Source: Alphaproteobacteria bacterium (lineage in GTDB: Bacteria > Pseudomonadota > Alphaproteobacteria > RF32 > UBA3637). Taken from it: DNA of 5,678 nucleotides. Where the stretch lies: NCBI GenBank assembly GCA_017632555.1, contig JAGBRF010000005.1:1-5678 (forward strand), read 5' to 3'. Below the pieces are notes generated by a model that saw only the letters and a list, made by a program, of their open reading frames with translations, did no database searches and was not told the DNA's origin. This document shows positions 1 to 5,583 of the stretch, piece after piece. Every line of letters starts with the position of its first letter. Within the stretch, counting starts at the first letter, position 1. A program made the position numbers and the translations under genes.

Positions 1-255
1 AATCACGACTATGCGTGGCGTATTGTTTGCATAATGATAATTCAAAAAACGATTGAATAAATCATAAGCTTCCTGCAAAGTAAAACCATGCAAATCCAAC
101 ACGTTTGGAACCTCCGCCTTTCGTTTGAAAGAAAGCGTTTTAATCAGCTTTCGACCGAAATTTTTTAATCGTGAAGCGTTGTTCAAAGGCGTTACCGTTT
201 TTGTGTAAGCTTCCCACAGGGCTTTATCTTCATCCGTCAACATCTTTTTCACCAT
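1..255 (-). CDS. Smr-domain protein, N-terminal 85 residues (cut by the window edge)
   Basis: This is the beginning of a small Smr-domain protein; the rest lies left of the window. Read on the minus strand from ATG at 253-255, it gives an 85-residue open frame. A charged N-terminal part (about residues 1-60) is followed by the start of the Smr domain, with the diagnostic LDLHG motif at residues 62-66, then GFTLQEAYDLF and the strand PRIVVI at the edge. In the family the next segment is usually a TGKG-type motif, which falls outside. Smr domains are nucleic-acid binding and often nucleases; the substrate of the stand-alone alphaproteobacterial proteins is not settled. The start codon directly follows the mltA stop (TGAATG) and has no clear Shine-Dalgarno site, so it is probably reached by ribosomes finishing mltA. 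An ATG four codons later (241-243) is an alternative start. The family is clear; function is not. Confidence 0.85.
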   Translation of the reverse strand, partial: MVKKMLTDEDKALWEAYTKTVTPLNNASRLKNFGRKLIKTLSFKRKAEVPNVLDLHGFTLQEAYDLFNRFLNYHYANNTPRIVVI

Positions 256-1371
256 TCAGAAAGTAGCGGGCGGAGTTGCCCCTTTTGGCCATAAAATAAA
301 GTATTTACCTTCGCTTTTCATACGACCGGCTTTTTGGAATGCTTCTTCGCCATATCCCCAAAAGAAATCACCGCGAACTGCCCCCTTTATCGCACCGCCC
401 ATATCTTGTGCTACAACCAATTGGCGAATATCGTCACCGTCCGGATCGGTTGTGCTTAAAAATACCGGTGTTCCCAACGGAATGAAGCGCGTATCCACCG
501 CTAAACTGCGATGCGGTGTCAAAGGAACACCCAATGCGCCCAAAGGACCGTCCGTTTTTCCCGCAGTCTTAAAGAAAATATAACGCGGATTTTTATTCAT
601 ATATTCAGTGGCTTTTTCGGGATTTTTCTTTAACCATTCACGAATGTGCGGCATAGATGATTTTCCCGCTTCCAAAACCCCTTCTTTACTTAAAATCGAT
701 CCGATACCGACAAAATCGTGTCCGTTATTACCGGCATAGCCGACATGGTAAATGCCATCAGGCGTTTCTATACGTCCCGAACCTTGTATATGCAAAATAA
801 AGGCATCAACTTGATCATCGACCCAAAACAAAACAGGCGCCTTAAAGGTTTCTTCATTGATTTCATCACGCTTCAAATAAGGCAAAAACTTGCCGTTTTC
901 AATGCGACCGACACGCGTTCCCGTATCACCGCCGGCAGTACAAACCGTCTTTGTATCCAATGAAACCAAATCTTCCGGTAAACCGTAAATAGGATATTTG
1001 TTTTTTTCATCTTTTGTCGCCGAACCGTTCAAAGAAGCTTCATAATACCCCGTGAACGTTCCCGTTTGTTTGCCATAAGAATAAACCGCATACGGTGTCA
1101 TTGTGTTTTCAATAAACTTGCGAATTTGCTTTGTCGAACTGTCCTTTAAGCGAACAATTCCGTCACAAAAAATTTTCCAATCCGGCTTGTTTGCCATAAC
1201 CTGACAATTTTTTTCCAATGCCGGTAAAGCTTCTTTCAAATCATCGCTTTTCCAACCCGGTAAAGCAGAATACGAAACACTTTTTATATCAAATGCTTTT
1301 TTATCGGAAACGCCACACCCTGTTATGCAGCCCAAAATAAACAGCCCTATCAGTGCATAGCTTTTCTTCAT
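256..1371 (-). CDS. mltA: Membrane-bound lytic murein transglycosylase A (MltA) lipoprotein
   Basis: MltA cleaves the MurNAc-GlcNAc bond of peptidoglycan, leaving 1,6-anhydro ends, and acts from the outer membrane. The 371 residues match the family size (E. coli about 365). The N-terminus is a lipoprotein signal: a KK start, a hydrophobic run and a lipobox ITGC with the lipidated cysteine at residue 19; glycine at +2 suggests outer-membrane sorting. The MltA domain follows, with TGYYEA at 107-112 (family usually TGYYEP), FLPYLKRDEI at 162-171 and HIQGSGR at 194-200. The C-terminal 3D domain has PHRSLAVD at 286-293, AQDMGGAIKG at 321-330 and a nearby GDFF at 334-337; Asp323 and Asp335 are candidates for the conserved acidic residues, the latter probably matching the catalytic Asp308 of E. 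coli. The start overlaps the stop of the upstream Tim44-like gene by one base, with GAGG at 1379-1382 seven bases before it. Identification is firm. Confidence 0.95.
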   Translation of the reverse strand: MKKSYALIGLFILGCITGCGVSDKKAFDIKSVSYSALPGWKSDDLKEALPALEKNCQVMANKPDWKIFCDGIVRLKDSSTKQIRKFIENTMTPYAVYSYGKQTGTFTGYYEASLNGSATKDEKNKYPIYGLPEDLVSLDTKTVCTAGGDTGTRVGRIENGKFLPYLKRDEINEETFKAPVLFWVDDQVDAFILHIQGSGRIETPDGIYHVGYAGNNGHDFVGIGSILSKEGVLEAGKSSMPHIREWLKKNPEKATEYMNKNPRYIFFKTAGKTDGPLGALGVPLTPHRSLAVDTRFIPLGTPVFLSTTDPDGDDIRQLVVAQDMGGAIKGAVRGDFFWGYGEEAFQKAGRMKSEGKYFILWPKGATPPATF

Positions 1372-1964
1372 TAAACAGCCTCACTTTTTGTCGCAATAAC
1401 AATCCATGAAGAACGCAATCCCGTTTCCTTTTGGAAAGTCCATGTATCTTTAACCAAAGAAATTTGTATTGGGTCACCTTCCAATACAACGCCGTTTTTA
1501 TCACGTAAAACGTTCATTTGTTCAGTTACCAATTCAACCGTTATGCGTGTCGGCTTTTTTTCATCATTCTTTGATAAAATTTTTGATGAGTTGATGGCAA
1601 TTAAAGAAAATTCCATTTTTTCGCCATTGTCTTGACGTTTTTGAATATCATCAACAAAAACATCAAAAACTTTGCGTGAAACCAAAGGCTTTAAGGTTTC
1701 TTTATTACCGCTGGCAAAAGCATCAACAACCGCATTAAATGCCATCTTGGCCCCCATCAAAAAATCTTCTTCATTAAATGTGTGGGGTTCCTTTTTTTCA
1801 TTTTTTACGGGATTACCGGTTATTGTCATTTCGACAATTTGTCCCGTTCCCGGCAAAACACCGCGAAATTTTTCGGTCTTTACGGGTTCTTTTCCCAAAA
1901 CGGAAACCAACTTTGATAAGATTACAACAGCTATAACAGCCAAAAAAATCCAACCTGCGTTCAT
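1371..1964 (-). CDS. timA: Tim44/TimA-like domain protein, inner-membrane anchored
   Basis: This 197-residue protein has one N-terminal membrane segment (about residues 4-23), a charged linker, and a C-terminal Tim44-like domain from about residue 65. Domain signs are FLMGAKMAFNAVVDAFASGN at 68-87, LKPLVSRKVFDVF at 91-103, and a C-terminal WTFQKE...SSWIVIAT (175-192), a variant of the W-x-F...W ending of the family. The domain is related to the membrane-binding domain of mitochondrial Tim44. The bacterial homologue, called TimA in Caulobacter, sits in the inner membrane and its role is not well defined, so a transport function should not be assumed. The gene is first in a minus-strand operon with mltA and the Smr gene, and faces away from secB, a usual alphaproteobacterial arrangement. 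The start is supported by a Shine-Dalgarno AGAGG at 1971-1975, six bases before ATG. It is slightly shorter than many homologues as I recall them. Confidence 0.85.
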   Translation of the reverse strand: MNAGWIFLAVIAVVILSKLVSVLGKEPVKTEKFRGVLPGTGQIVEMTITGNPVKNEKKEPHTFNEEDFLMGAKMAFNAVVDAFASGNKETLKPLVSRKVFDVFVDDIQKRQDNGEKMEFSLIAINSSKILSKNDEKKPTRITVELVTEQMNVLRDKNGVVLEGDPIQISLVKDTWTFQKETGLRSSWIVIATKSEAV

Positions 1965-2010
1965 TTTTATCCTCTTTTCTTCCTTTATATAATATCCGCT
2001 TTGAAAAAAA

Positions 2011-2041
2011 AGTATAGTCTTTTTTACTTTTTTAATGACAA
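2011..2041 (-). promoter_or_regulatory. Candidate promoter for the timA-mltA-smr operon
   Basis: On the minus strand, TATACT (2011-2016) could be a -10 box and TTGTCA (2036-2041) a -35 box, each one base off the sigma-70 consensus. The 19-base spacer is longer than ideal. The predicted start near 2004 leaves about 40 bases of leader before timA. The -35 box covers the same bases as the secB -35 on the other strand. A second possible -10, TATTAT at 1989-1994, has no good -35 partner. Since the region is very AT-rich, chance matches are likely. Confidence 0.35.
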
Positions 2042-2062
2042 AAGCTTTTTTTTGTTTATAAT
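2035..2062 (+). promoter_or_regulatory. Sigma-70-type promoter for secB
   Basis: A perfect -10 hexamer TATAAT at 2057-2062 lies 16 bases after ATGACA at 2035-2040, a five-of-six match to the -35 consensus TTGACA. The spacer is T-rich. The predicted transcription start is about 2068-2070, giving a leader of about 50 bases before the secB ATG. This is the best promoter-like site in the window. Confidence 0.65.
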
Positions 2063-2064
2063 CG

Positions 2065-2089
2065 ACCTATATTCATATCAGATATAGGT
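2065..2089. repeat. Inverted repeat at the predicted secB transcription start
   Basis: ACCTATAT (2065-2072) and ATATAGGT (2082-2089) are perfect 8-base inverted copies around a 9-base centre. The repeat starts two bases after the TATAAT box, so it straddles the predicted +1. In that position it resembles a repressor operator more than an RNA hairpin, because part of the left arm would not be transcribed. If transcription started a few bases earlier, a leader hairpin would be possible. The structure is seen directly; any regulatory role is inference. Confidence 0.5.
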
Positions 2090-2120
2090 TAATCAATCCT
2101 AAAAATGAAAGGAAAAAAAT

Positions 2121-2624
2121 ATGAAAAAAGAAAAAGAAACAAAAAAAGCTGAAAACAAAGAAAAAAAAGAAGAAGCAAAACAAACTGTTGCACCTTTGCA
2201 AATACATACTCAATACATCAAAGATCTTTCTTTTGAAGCTCCGGGAATGCCGTTTTTGGGCGCTCAAATTAAAGAACCGCCAAAGGTCAATATCGGTATC
2301 GATTTGAACGCAGCTTGCGTCAATAAAGAAGAAAAACTTTTCACAGTTGAAATGGAATTGAAAATCCACGCAAACGCCGATGATAAAGTTGTCTTTATTT
2401 GTGAATTGACTTATGGTGCATTGGTTACATTGAACGTTCCTGATGAACATATTCAACCGTTGTTGTTGATTGAAGTTCCGCATTTGATGTTCCCGTATGT
2501 TCGTTCCATTGTTGCGAATACAACACGCGAATCCGGTATGGTTCCATTGACATTGTCACCGATTGACTTTGCTGCACTTTACCGTTCACGTATTTTGAAA
2601 GAACAAGAAAAGAAAGCAAACTAA
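2121..2624 (+). CDS. secB: Protein-export chaperone SecB
   Basis: SecB is a cytoplasmic tetrameric chaperone that binds unfolded precursors of exported proteins and passes them to SecA. In this 167-residue protein the SecB fold starts at about residue 26 with QIHTQYIKDLSFEAP (27-41), the family's opening strand. The core continues with VNIGIDLNA (56-64), VVFICELTYGALVTL (90-104), LLIEVPHLMFPYVRSIVA (115-132) and PLTLSPIDFAALY (142-154), all close to the family pattern. The N-terminus is odd: 15 of the first 20 residues are Lys or Glu, encoded by A-rich DNA with runs of seven and eight A. E. coli SecB has only about ten residues before the corresponding strand. The start is supported by AAAGGA at 2108-2113, seven bases before ATG; no later in-frame ATG occurs before the core. 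The gene has its own promoter and terminator and is divergent from timA. Confidence 0.95.
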   Translation: MKKEKETKKAENKEKKEEAKQTVAPLQIHTQYIKDLSFEAPGMPFLGAQIKEPPKVNIGIDLNAACVNKEEKLFTVEMELKIHANADDKVVFICELTYGALVTLNVPDEHIQPLLLIEVPHLMFPYVRSIVANTTRESGMVPLTLSPIDFAALYRSRILKEQEKKAN

Positions 2625-2639
2625 TTCATCTTAAAAAAG

Positions 2640-2667
2640 AAAATCCCCCGTTTTTGGGGGATTTTTT
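2640..2667. terminator. Bidirectional rho-independent terminator between secB and truA
   Basis: AAAATCCCCC (2640-2649) pairs with GGGGGATTTT (2656-2665) as a 10-base perfect stem with a six-base loop. On the plus strand the hairpin ends in a run of T (2662-2667) and terminates secB, which stops 15 bases upstream. Read on the minus strand, the same stem is followed by TTTTCTTTTTT (complement of 2633-2643), so it can also terminate the def-fmt-truA transcript. The truA stop codon at 2666-2668 lies directly at the foot of the stem. Confidence 0.9.
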
Positions 2668-3406
2668 ATTCGTAACGAACGGATTGAAAGTAAAGCCCCG
2701 ATGCCGGTGCGGTTGGTCCGCCTTTTGTCCTGTCGCATGCGTGGAAAGCTTCGTGAAAATCATCAACCGTCCAATATCCCAAACCGACTTGCACCAAAGA
2801 ACCGACCATATTACGCACTTGATGATGTAAAAAAGATTTTGCTTTTACCAAAAAGAAAACATAATCGCCACGCTTTGTAATAGTCAACTCGTCCAAAGTC
2901 TTTACGGGACTTTTTGCCTGACATTCAGATGCTCTGAAAGTTGAAAAATCATGTTTTCCCAACAATAACAATGCGGCTTTTTGCATAGACGGAATATCCA
3001 AAGGCAACCCGACATGCCAAACACGATTAGCATCCAAAACCGGTGGCGTTCTTCGGTTCAAAACTTTGTATATGTACGTTCTTTCCACTGCACTGAAACG
3101 CGCATGGAAATCATCTGCGACTCGTTCGACACTCAACACACCTATGGCATGCGGACGAACCAAAGCATTAAAGGAAGCTTGCGCCGCAAAAGTATCGATT
3201 TCAGTTGATAAATCAAAATGAGCCACCTGACCATAAGCATGCACACCGGCATCAGTACGCCCTGACCCGTAAATTTCGGCATTTTCATGCGCAAAAACAG
3301 CCAATGCTTTTTCTAACTCTTCTTGAACGGAAACACCATCTTTTTGTTTTTGCCAACCGCAAAAATTTGTTCCATCATATTCAACCGTTATTTTATATCG
3401 GGGCAT
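2666..3406 (-). CDS. truA: tRNA pseudouridine(38-40) synthase TruA
   Basis: TruA converts uridines 38, 39 and 40 in the tRNA anticodon arm to pseudouridine, in the cytoplasm and without cofactors. The 246 residues fit bacterial TruA (E. coli about 270). The N-terminus reads YKITVEYDGTNFCGWQKQ (4-21), a standard TruA opening. The catalytic motif GRTDAGVHA lies at 49-57, with the nucleophile Asp52. Further family blocks are FHARFSAVERTYIYKV (100-115), HDFSTFRA (152-159), FLHHQVRNMVGSLVQVGLG (192-210) and GPTAPASGLYF (230-240). It is the last gene of the def-fmt-truA operon. Its ATG overlaps the fmt stop by one base, and GGGG at 3417-3420, inside the end of fmt, can serve as Shine-Dalgarno. The stop codon touches the terminator hairpin shared with secB. 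No key residue is missing. Confidence 0.97.
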   Translation of the reverse strand: MPRYKITVEYDGTNFCGWQKQKDGVSVQEELEKALAVFAHENAEIYGSGRTDAGVHAYGQVAHFDLSTEIDTFAAQASFNALVRPHAIGVLSVERVADDFHARFSAVERTYIYKVLNRRTPPVLDANRVWHVGLPLDIPSMQKAALLLLGKHDFSTFRASECQAKSPVKTLDELTITKRGDYVFFLVKAKSFLHHQVRNMVGSLVQVGLGYWTVDDFHEAFHACDRTKGGPTAPASGLYFQSVRYE

Positions 3407-4311
3407 TAAAGTTTTTCCCCTTTTTGAATTGGATAACCACGCAAAAAATCATCTTTCGGCATAGCCGCTTTTCCTGGGCGTTGCAATTGTGTCAAGCTGA
3501 TAACCGTCCCAACACCGCAAGCAACATACAAATTGTCGTCCAATACAGTTCCGGGTGCTTCCCTTGTTGATTGAGGTTCTACGGTGGCATGCAATACCTT
3601 TATTGCTTCTCCGTTATGATTGAAATAAGCTTTCGGATATGGCGATAATCCGCGAATTTGAGCGCTTACCACATCAGCCGGCTTTGTCCAATCAATCAAG
3701 CAATCTTCCTTTGTTATTTTATGCGCATAAGTGACACCGTCAAAAGGTTGTGGCACAGGGGTTGGCATTTTTTCCAACACCTTCAAAATCAAACTTGCCC
3801 CGATTTCAGACAACTTATCATGCAATTCGCCCGCAGTTGTTTGGTGTGTAATAGGCGTGCTTTCAGAAAGCAACATATCGCCCGTATCCAATCCGGCTTC
3901 CATTTGCATAATGGTTACACCGCTTTGCGTATCTCCGGCCATAATCGCCCGTTGAATAGGTGCCGCCCCACGCCATCTTGGCAACAAGGAGGCATGAACA
4001 TTGATGCACCCTTTCGGACAAGCATTCAAAATCGGTTGCGGTAAAATCAAACCATAAGCGCAAACAACGGCTATATCCGCCTCTAACATTTCAAATAATT
4101 TTTGTTCTGATTCACTTTTTAATGAAACGGGATAACGCACCATAATGTTATGCTTTTCCGCTTCCACCTGAACCGGTGAAGGCGTCAATTTTTGTCCCCG
4201 TCCGGCCGGACGCGGTGGTTGTGTGTAAACACAAACAACATTATGTTTTTCAATTAAAGATTTCAAAACCGGCACACTGAAGTCCGGCTTTCCCATAAAA
4301 ATAACGCGCAT
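3406..4311 (-). CDS. fmt: Methionyl-tRNA formyltransferase
   Basis: Fmt transfers a formyl group from 10-formyltetrahydrofolate to the amino group of initiator Met-tRNA. The 301 residues are slightly fewer than E. coli Fmt (about 315). The N-terminal formyltransferase domain begins MRVIFMGKPDFSVPVL and has the PRPAGRG loop at 33-39; Arg38 matches Arg42 of E. coli, which contacts the tRNA. The catalytic triad is Asn104 and His106 in CINVHASLLPRWRGAAPIQ (102-120) and Asp142 in GLDTGDML, with the same spacing as Asn108, His110 and Asp146 of E. coli. The C-terminal domain runs from about residue 204, with IDWTKPADVVSAQIRGLSPYP at its start. The gene sits between def and truA with one-base TAATG overlaps on both sides. 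A GAGGG site at 4321-4325, inside the end of def, lies nine bases before its ATG. Gene order and motifs make this certain. Confidence 0.97.
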   Translation of the reverse strand: MRVIFMGKPDFSVPVLKSLIEKHNVVCVYTQPPRPAGRGQKLTPSPVQVEAEKHNIMVRYPVSLKSESEQKLFEMLEADIAVVCAYGLILPQPILNACPKGCINVHASLLPRWRGAAPIQRAIMAGDTQSGVTIMQMEAGLDTGDMLLSESTPITHQTTAGELHDKLSEIGASLILKVLEKMPTPVPQPFDGVTYAHKITKEDCLIDWTKPADVVSAQIRGLSPYPKAYFNHNGEAIKVLHATVEPQSTREAPGTVLDDNLYVACGVGTVISLTQLQRPGKAAMPKDDFLRGYPIQKGEKL

Positions 4312-4841
4312 TAATTTTTACCCTCTTCTTCTTTTTCTTTTCTTCTTAATTGTTTTTCATGCCGTTTCAAAATCAATTTACGGCGCAAAGGTGATATATG
4401 GTCAATGAAAACAACCCCGTCCAAATGGTCCATTTCGTGCTGAACAGCTACGGCCAAAAAGTCCGTAGCAGTCAAATCTTGCGGTTCGCCGTTTTCATCT
4501 AAATACTCGATTCGAACCGTTAAAAAACGATCCACCGGAGCAAATTGATTTGGAATGGACAAACACCCTTCCGAACATGTTTGAATATCATCGGAATGCC
4601 ACACCATTCTGGGATTGACCATTTTCAAAGGTTGCTTTGTTTCTTCCTTTGCTGATATGTCAATAACCAACATGCGTTGCAACAAACCGACTTGAGGCGC
4701 AGCCAAACCAACCCCGTTTGATTCGTACATCGTTTCCAACATATCATCCAAAGTTTTACGAATATTGTCATCAACTTCTTGAACTTCAAGACTTTTTTGT
4801 CTTAAAATCGGGTTTGGTAACTGTAAAATTTTCATTTTCAT
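4311..4841 (-). CDS. def: Peptide deformylase
   Basis: Def removes the N-formyl group from nascent proteins at the ribosome, undoing the modification made by Fmt. The 176-residue protein has all three motifs of the family: GVGLAAPQ at 43-50, EGCLS at 91-95 with metal-ligand Cys93, and QHEMDHL at 134-140 with ligands His135 and His139 and catalytic Glu136. The EGCLS and QHEMDHLDGVVFID forms fit type 1 bacterial deformylases. The tail after about residue 153 is rich in Lys, Arg and Glu; its purine-rich codons also supply the Shine-Dalgarno site for fmt. Def is the first gene of the operon. The chosen ATG is eight bases after AAGG (complement of 4850-4853); an ATG two codons later is possible but spaced less well. 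The gene is divergent from the SGNH esterase. Confidence 0.97.
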   Translation of the reverse strand: MKMKILQLPNPILRQKSLEVQEVDDNIRKTLDDMLETMYESNGVGLAAPQVGLLQRMLVIDISAKEETKQPLKMVNPRMVWHSDDIQTCSEGCLSIPNQFAPVDRFLTVRIEYLDENGEPQDLTATDFLAVAVQHEMDHLDGVVFIDHISPLRRKLILKRHEKQLRRKEKEEEGKN

Positions 4842-4865
4842 AATTTTTTCCTTTTCTTTTTTTTC

Positions 4866-4871
4866 ATTATA
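4866..4871 (-). promoter_or_regulatory. Candidate -10 box for the def-fmt-truA operon
   Basis: On the minus strand TATAAT occurs at 4866-4871, 24 bases before the def ATG, which would leave a leader of roughly 17-18 bases containing the Shine-Dalgarno site. No convincing -35 hexamer is seen 16-18 bases upstream; the best is a T-rich TTTTAT. The spacer is AT-rich, so a chance match is possible. Confidence 0.4.
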
Positions 4872-4893
4872 GCCTAAAATGAGAAAAAATAAA

Positions 4894-4899
4894 AGGGAG
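4894..4899 (+). promoter_or_regulatory. Shine-Dalgarno site that fixes the esterase start
   Basis: AGGGAG at 4894-4899 is the strongest ribosome-binding site near this gene and lies nine bases before ATG at 4909-4911 (12 before the ATG at 4912-4914). The in-frame ATG at 4879 has no such site upstream. This favours the later start. Confidence 0.75.
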
Positions 4900-4908
4900 A
4901 TTCTTAAA

Positions 4909-5571
4909 ATGATGAAAAAAATAATTCTTGTCTTTATTTTATTTTCCGCATTTTTATTGGGAATATCATTGAAAACCCATGCGAATGATGAAATGGAATC
5001 GTTTCGTTTAGTTGTTTTAGGTGACAGTTTGGCTACTGGTTATGGTCTTTCACCGGAAGCCGGTTATATTGCTTTACTAAAAAATGTATTAAAGAAAGAC
5101 GGATTGGATAATGTTTCGATTATTGATGCCGCCGTTGCCGGACAAAGAACAAGTGACGGGTTGGCTATGATGCCTTCCATTTTGGCAAAACGTCCGCATG
5201 CCGCCATTGTTGAATTGGGTATAAATGATGCTTTGCAAGGCGTAAACGGGCAAGAAATTCAAAAGAATTTGGAAACAATTGTAAGTATGTTCTTAAATAA
5301 TGACATTCCTGTTATGTTGATCGGTGTCAAACCGCCAGTTGTTTCCGCCATAAGAAATCGTGATGAATTGCCTATGATATACAAAGCCGTTGCAAAGAAA
5401 TATAAATTGGCATTTTATCCGCACTTTTTGGATGGTGTTTTGATTGAAAGAATGGGAACGTATGATTTTAAATATCTTCAAAATGATACGGTACACCCGA
5501 ATGAAGCCGGTGTCTATATTATGTTGAAAAAAACATATCCGGTCATCAAAAAGTTTTTAATGAGCTTATAG
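4909..5571 (+). CDS. Secreted SGNH/GDSL-family esterase (TesA-like arylesterase or lysophospholipase)
   Basis: This is an SGNH hydrolase of the TesA/arylesterase type, predicted to hydrolyse ester or thioester bonds in the periplasm; the true substrate cannot be told from sequence. From the start chosen here it has 220 residues. Residues 1-25 form a signal peptide (MMKK, a hydrophobic run, then THA with likely cleavage after Ala25). The four family blocks are present: GDSLATGYGL with nucleophile Ser40, Gly78 in AVAGQ, GIND with Asn106 (104-107), and DTVHPN with Asp193 and His196. Start choice: the frame is open from ATG 4879, but that would put ten charged residues before the signal peptide and lacks a ribosome-binding site, while AGGGAG precedes ATG 4909. 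thpR follows after 12 bases, so the two are probably co-transcribed. No convincing promoter is seen; CATAAT at 4839-4844, inside the def start, is a weak candidate. Confidence 0.9.
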   Translation: MMKKIILVFILFSAFLLGISLKTHANDEMESFRLVVLGDSLATGYGLSPEAGYIALLKNVLKKDGLDNVSIIDAAVAGQRTSDGLAMMPSILAKRPHAAIVELGINDALQGVNGQEIQKNLETIVSMFLNNDIPVMLIGVKPPVVSAIRNRDELPMIYKAVAKKYKLAFYPHFLDGVLIERMGTYDFKYLQNDTVHPNEAGVYIMLKKTYPVIKKFLMSL

Positions 5572-5574
5572 GGG
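5570..5574 (+). promoter_or_regulatory. Shine-Dalgarno site of thpR, overlapping the upstream stop codon
   Basis: AGGGG at 5570-5574 shares its first two bases with the TAG stop of the esterase gene and lies nine bases before the thpR ATG. Ribosomes ending the esterase would cover it, so the two genes may be translationally linked. Confidence 0.6.
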
Positions 5575-5583
5575 AAAACGACA

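Noticed and set aside
1672..1992. Plus-strand open frame of 106 codons opposite timA
   Set aside because: It lies almost wholly antisense to a recognisable Tim44-like gene and has no family signs of its own.
2017..2056. Long T-rich stretch in the timA-secB spacer as a possible terminator
   Set aside because: No G/C-rich stem precedes it on either strand, and it falls within the divergent promoter region, so it is more likely promoter spacer.
2073..2483. Minus-strand open frame of 136 codons, very rich in Phe, opposite secB
   Set aside because: It is the antisense reading of the A-rich secB start. Its composition is not protein-like, and secB is clearly the real gene.
3205..4044. Plus-strand open frames (3205-3570 and 3658-4044) opposite fmt and truA
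   Set aside because: They are antisense shadows of two well-conserved genes, and their translations show no domain pattern.
4777..4791. 15-base palindrome TCTTGAA-C-TTCAAGA, with a further AAGAC...GTCTT hairpin at 4788-4803
   Set aside because: Both lie inside the def coding region, encoding ordinary family sequence (around LRQKSLEVQEV), with no T-tract or promoter relation. Chance is the simpler explanation.
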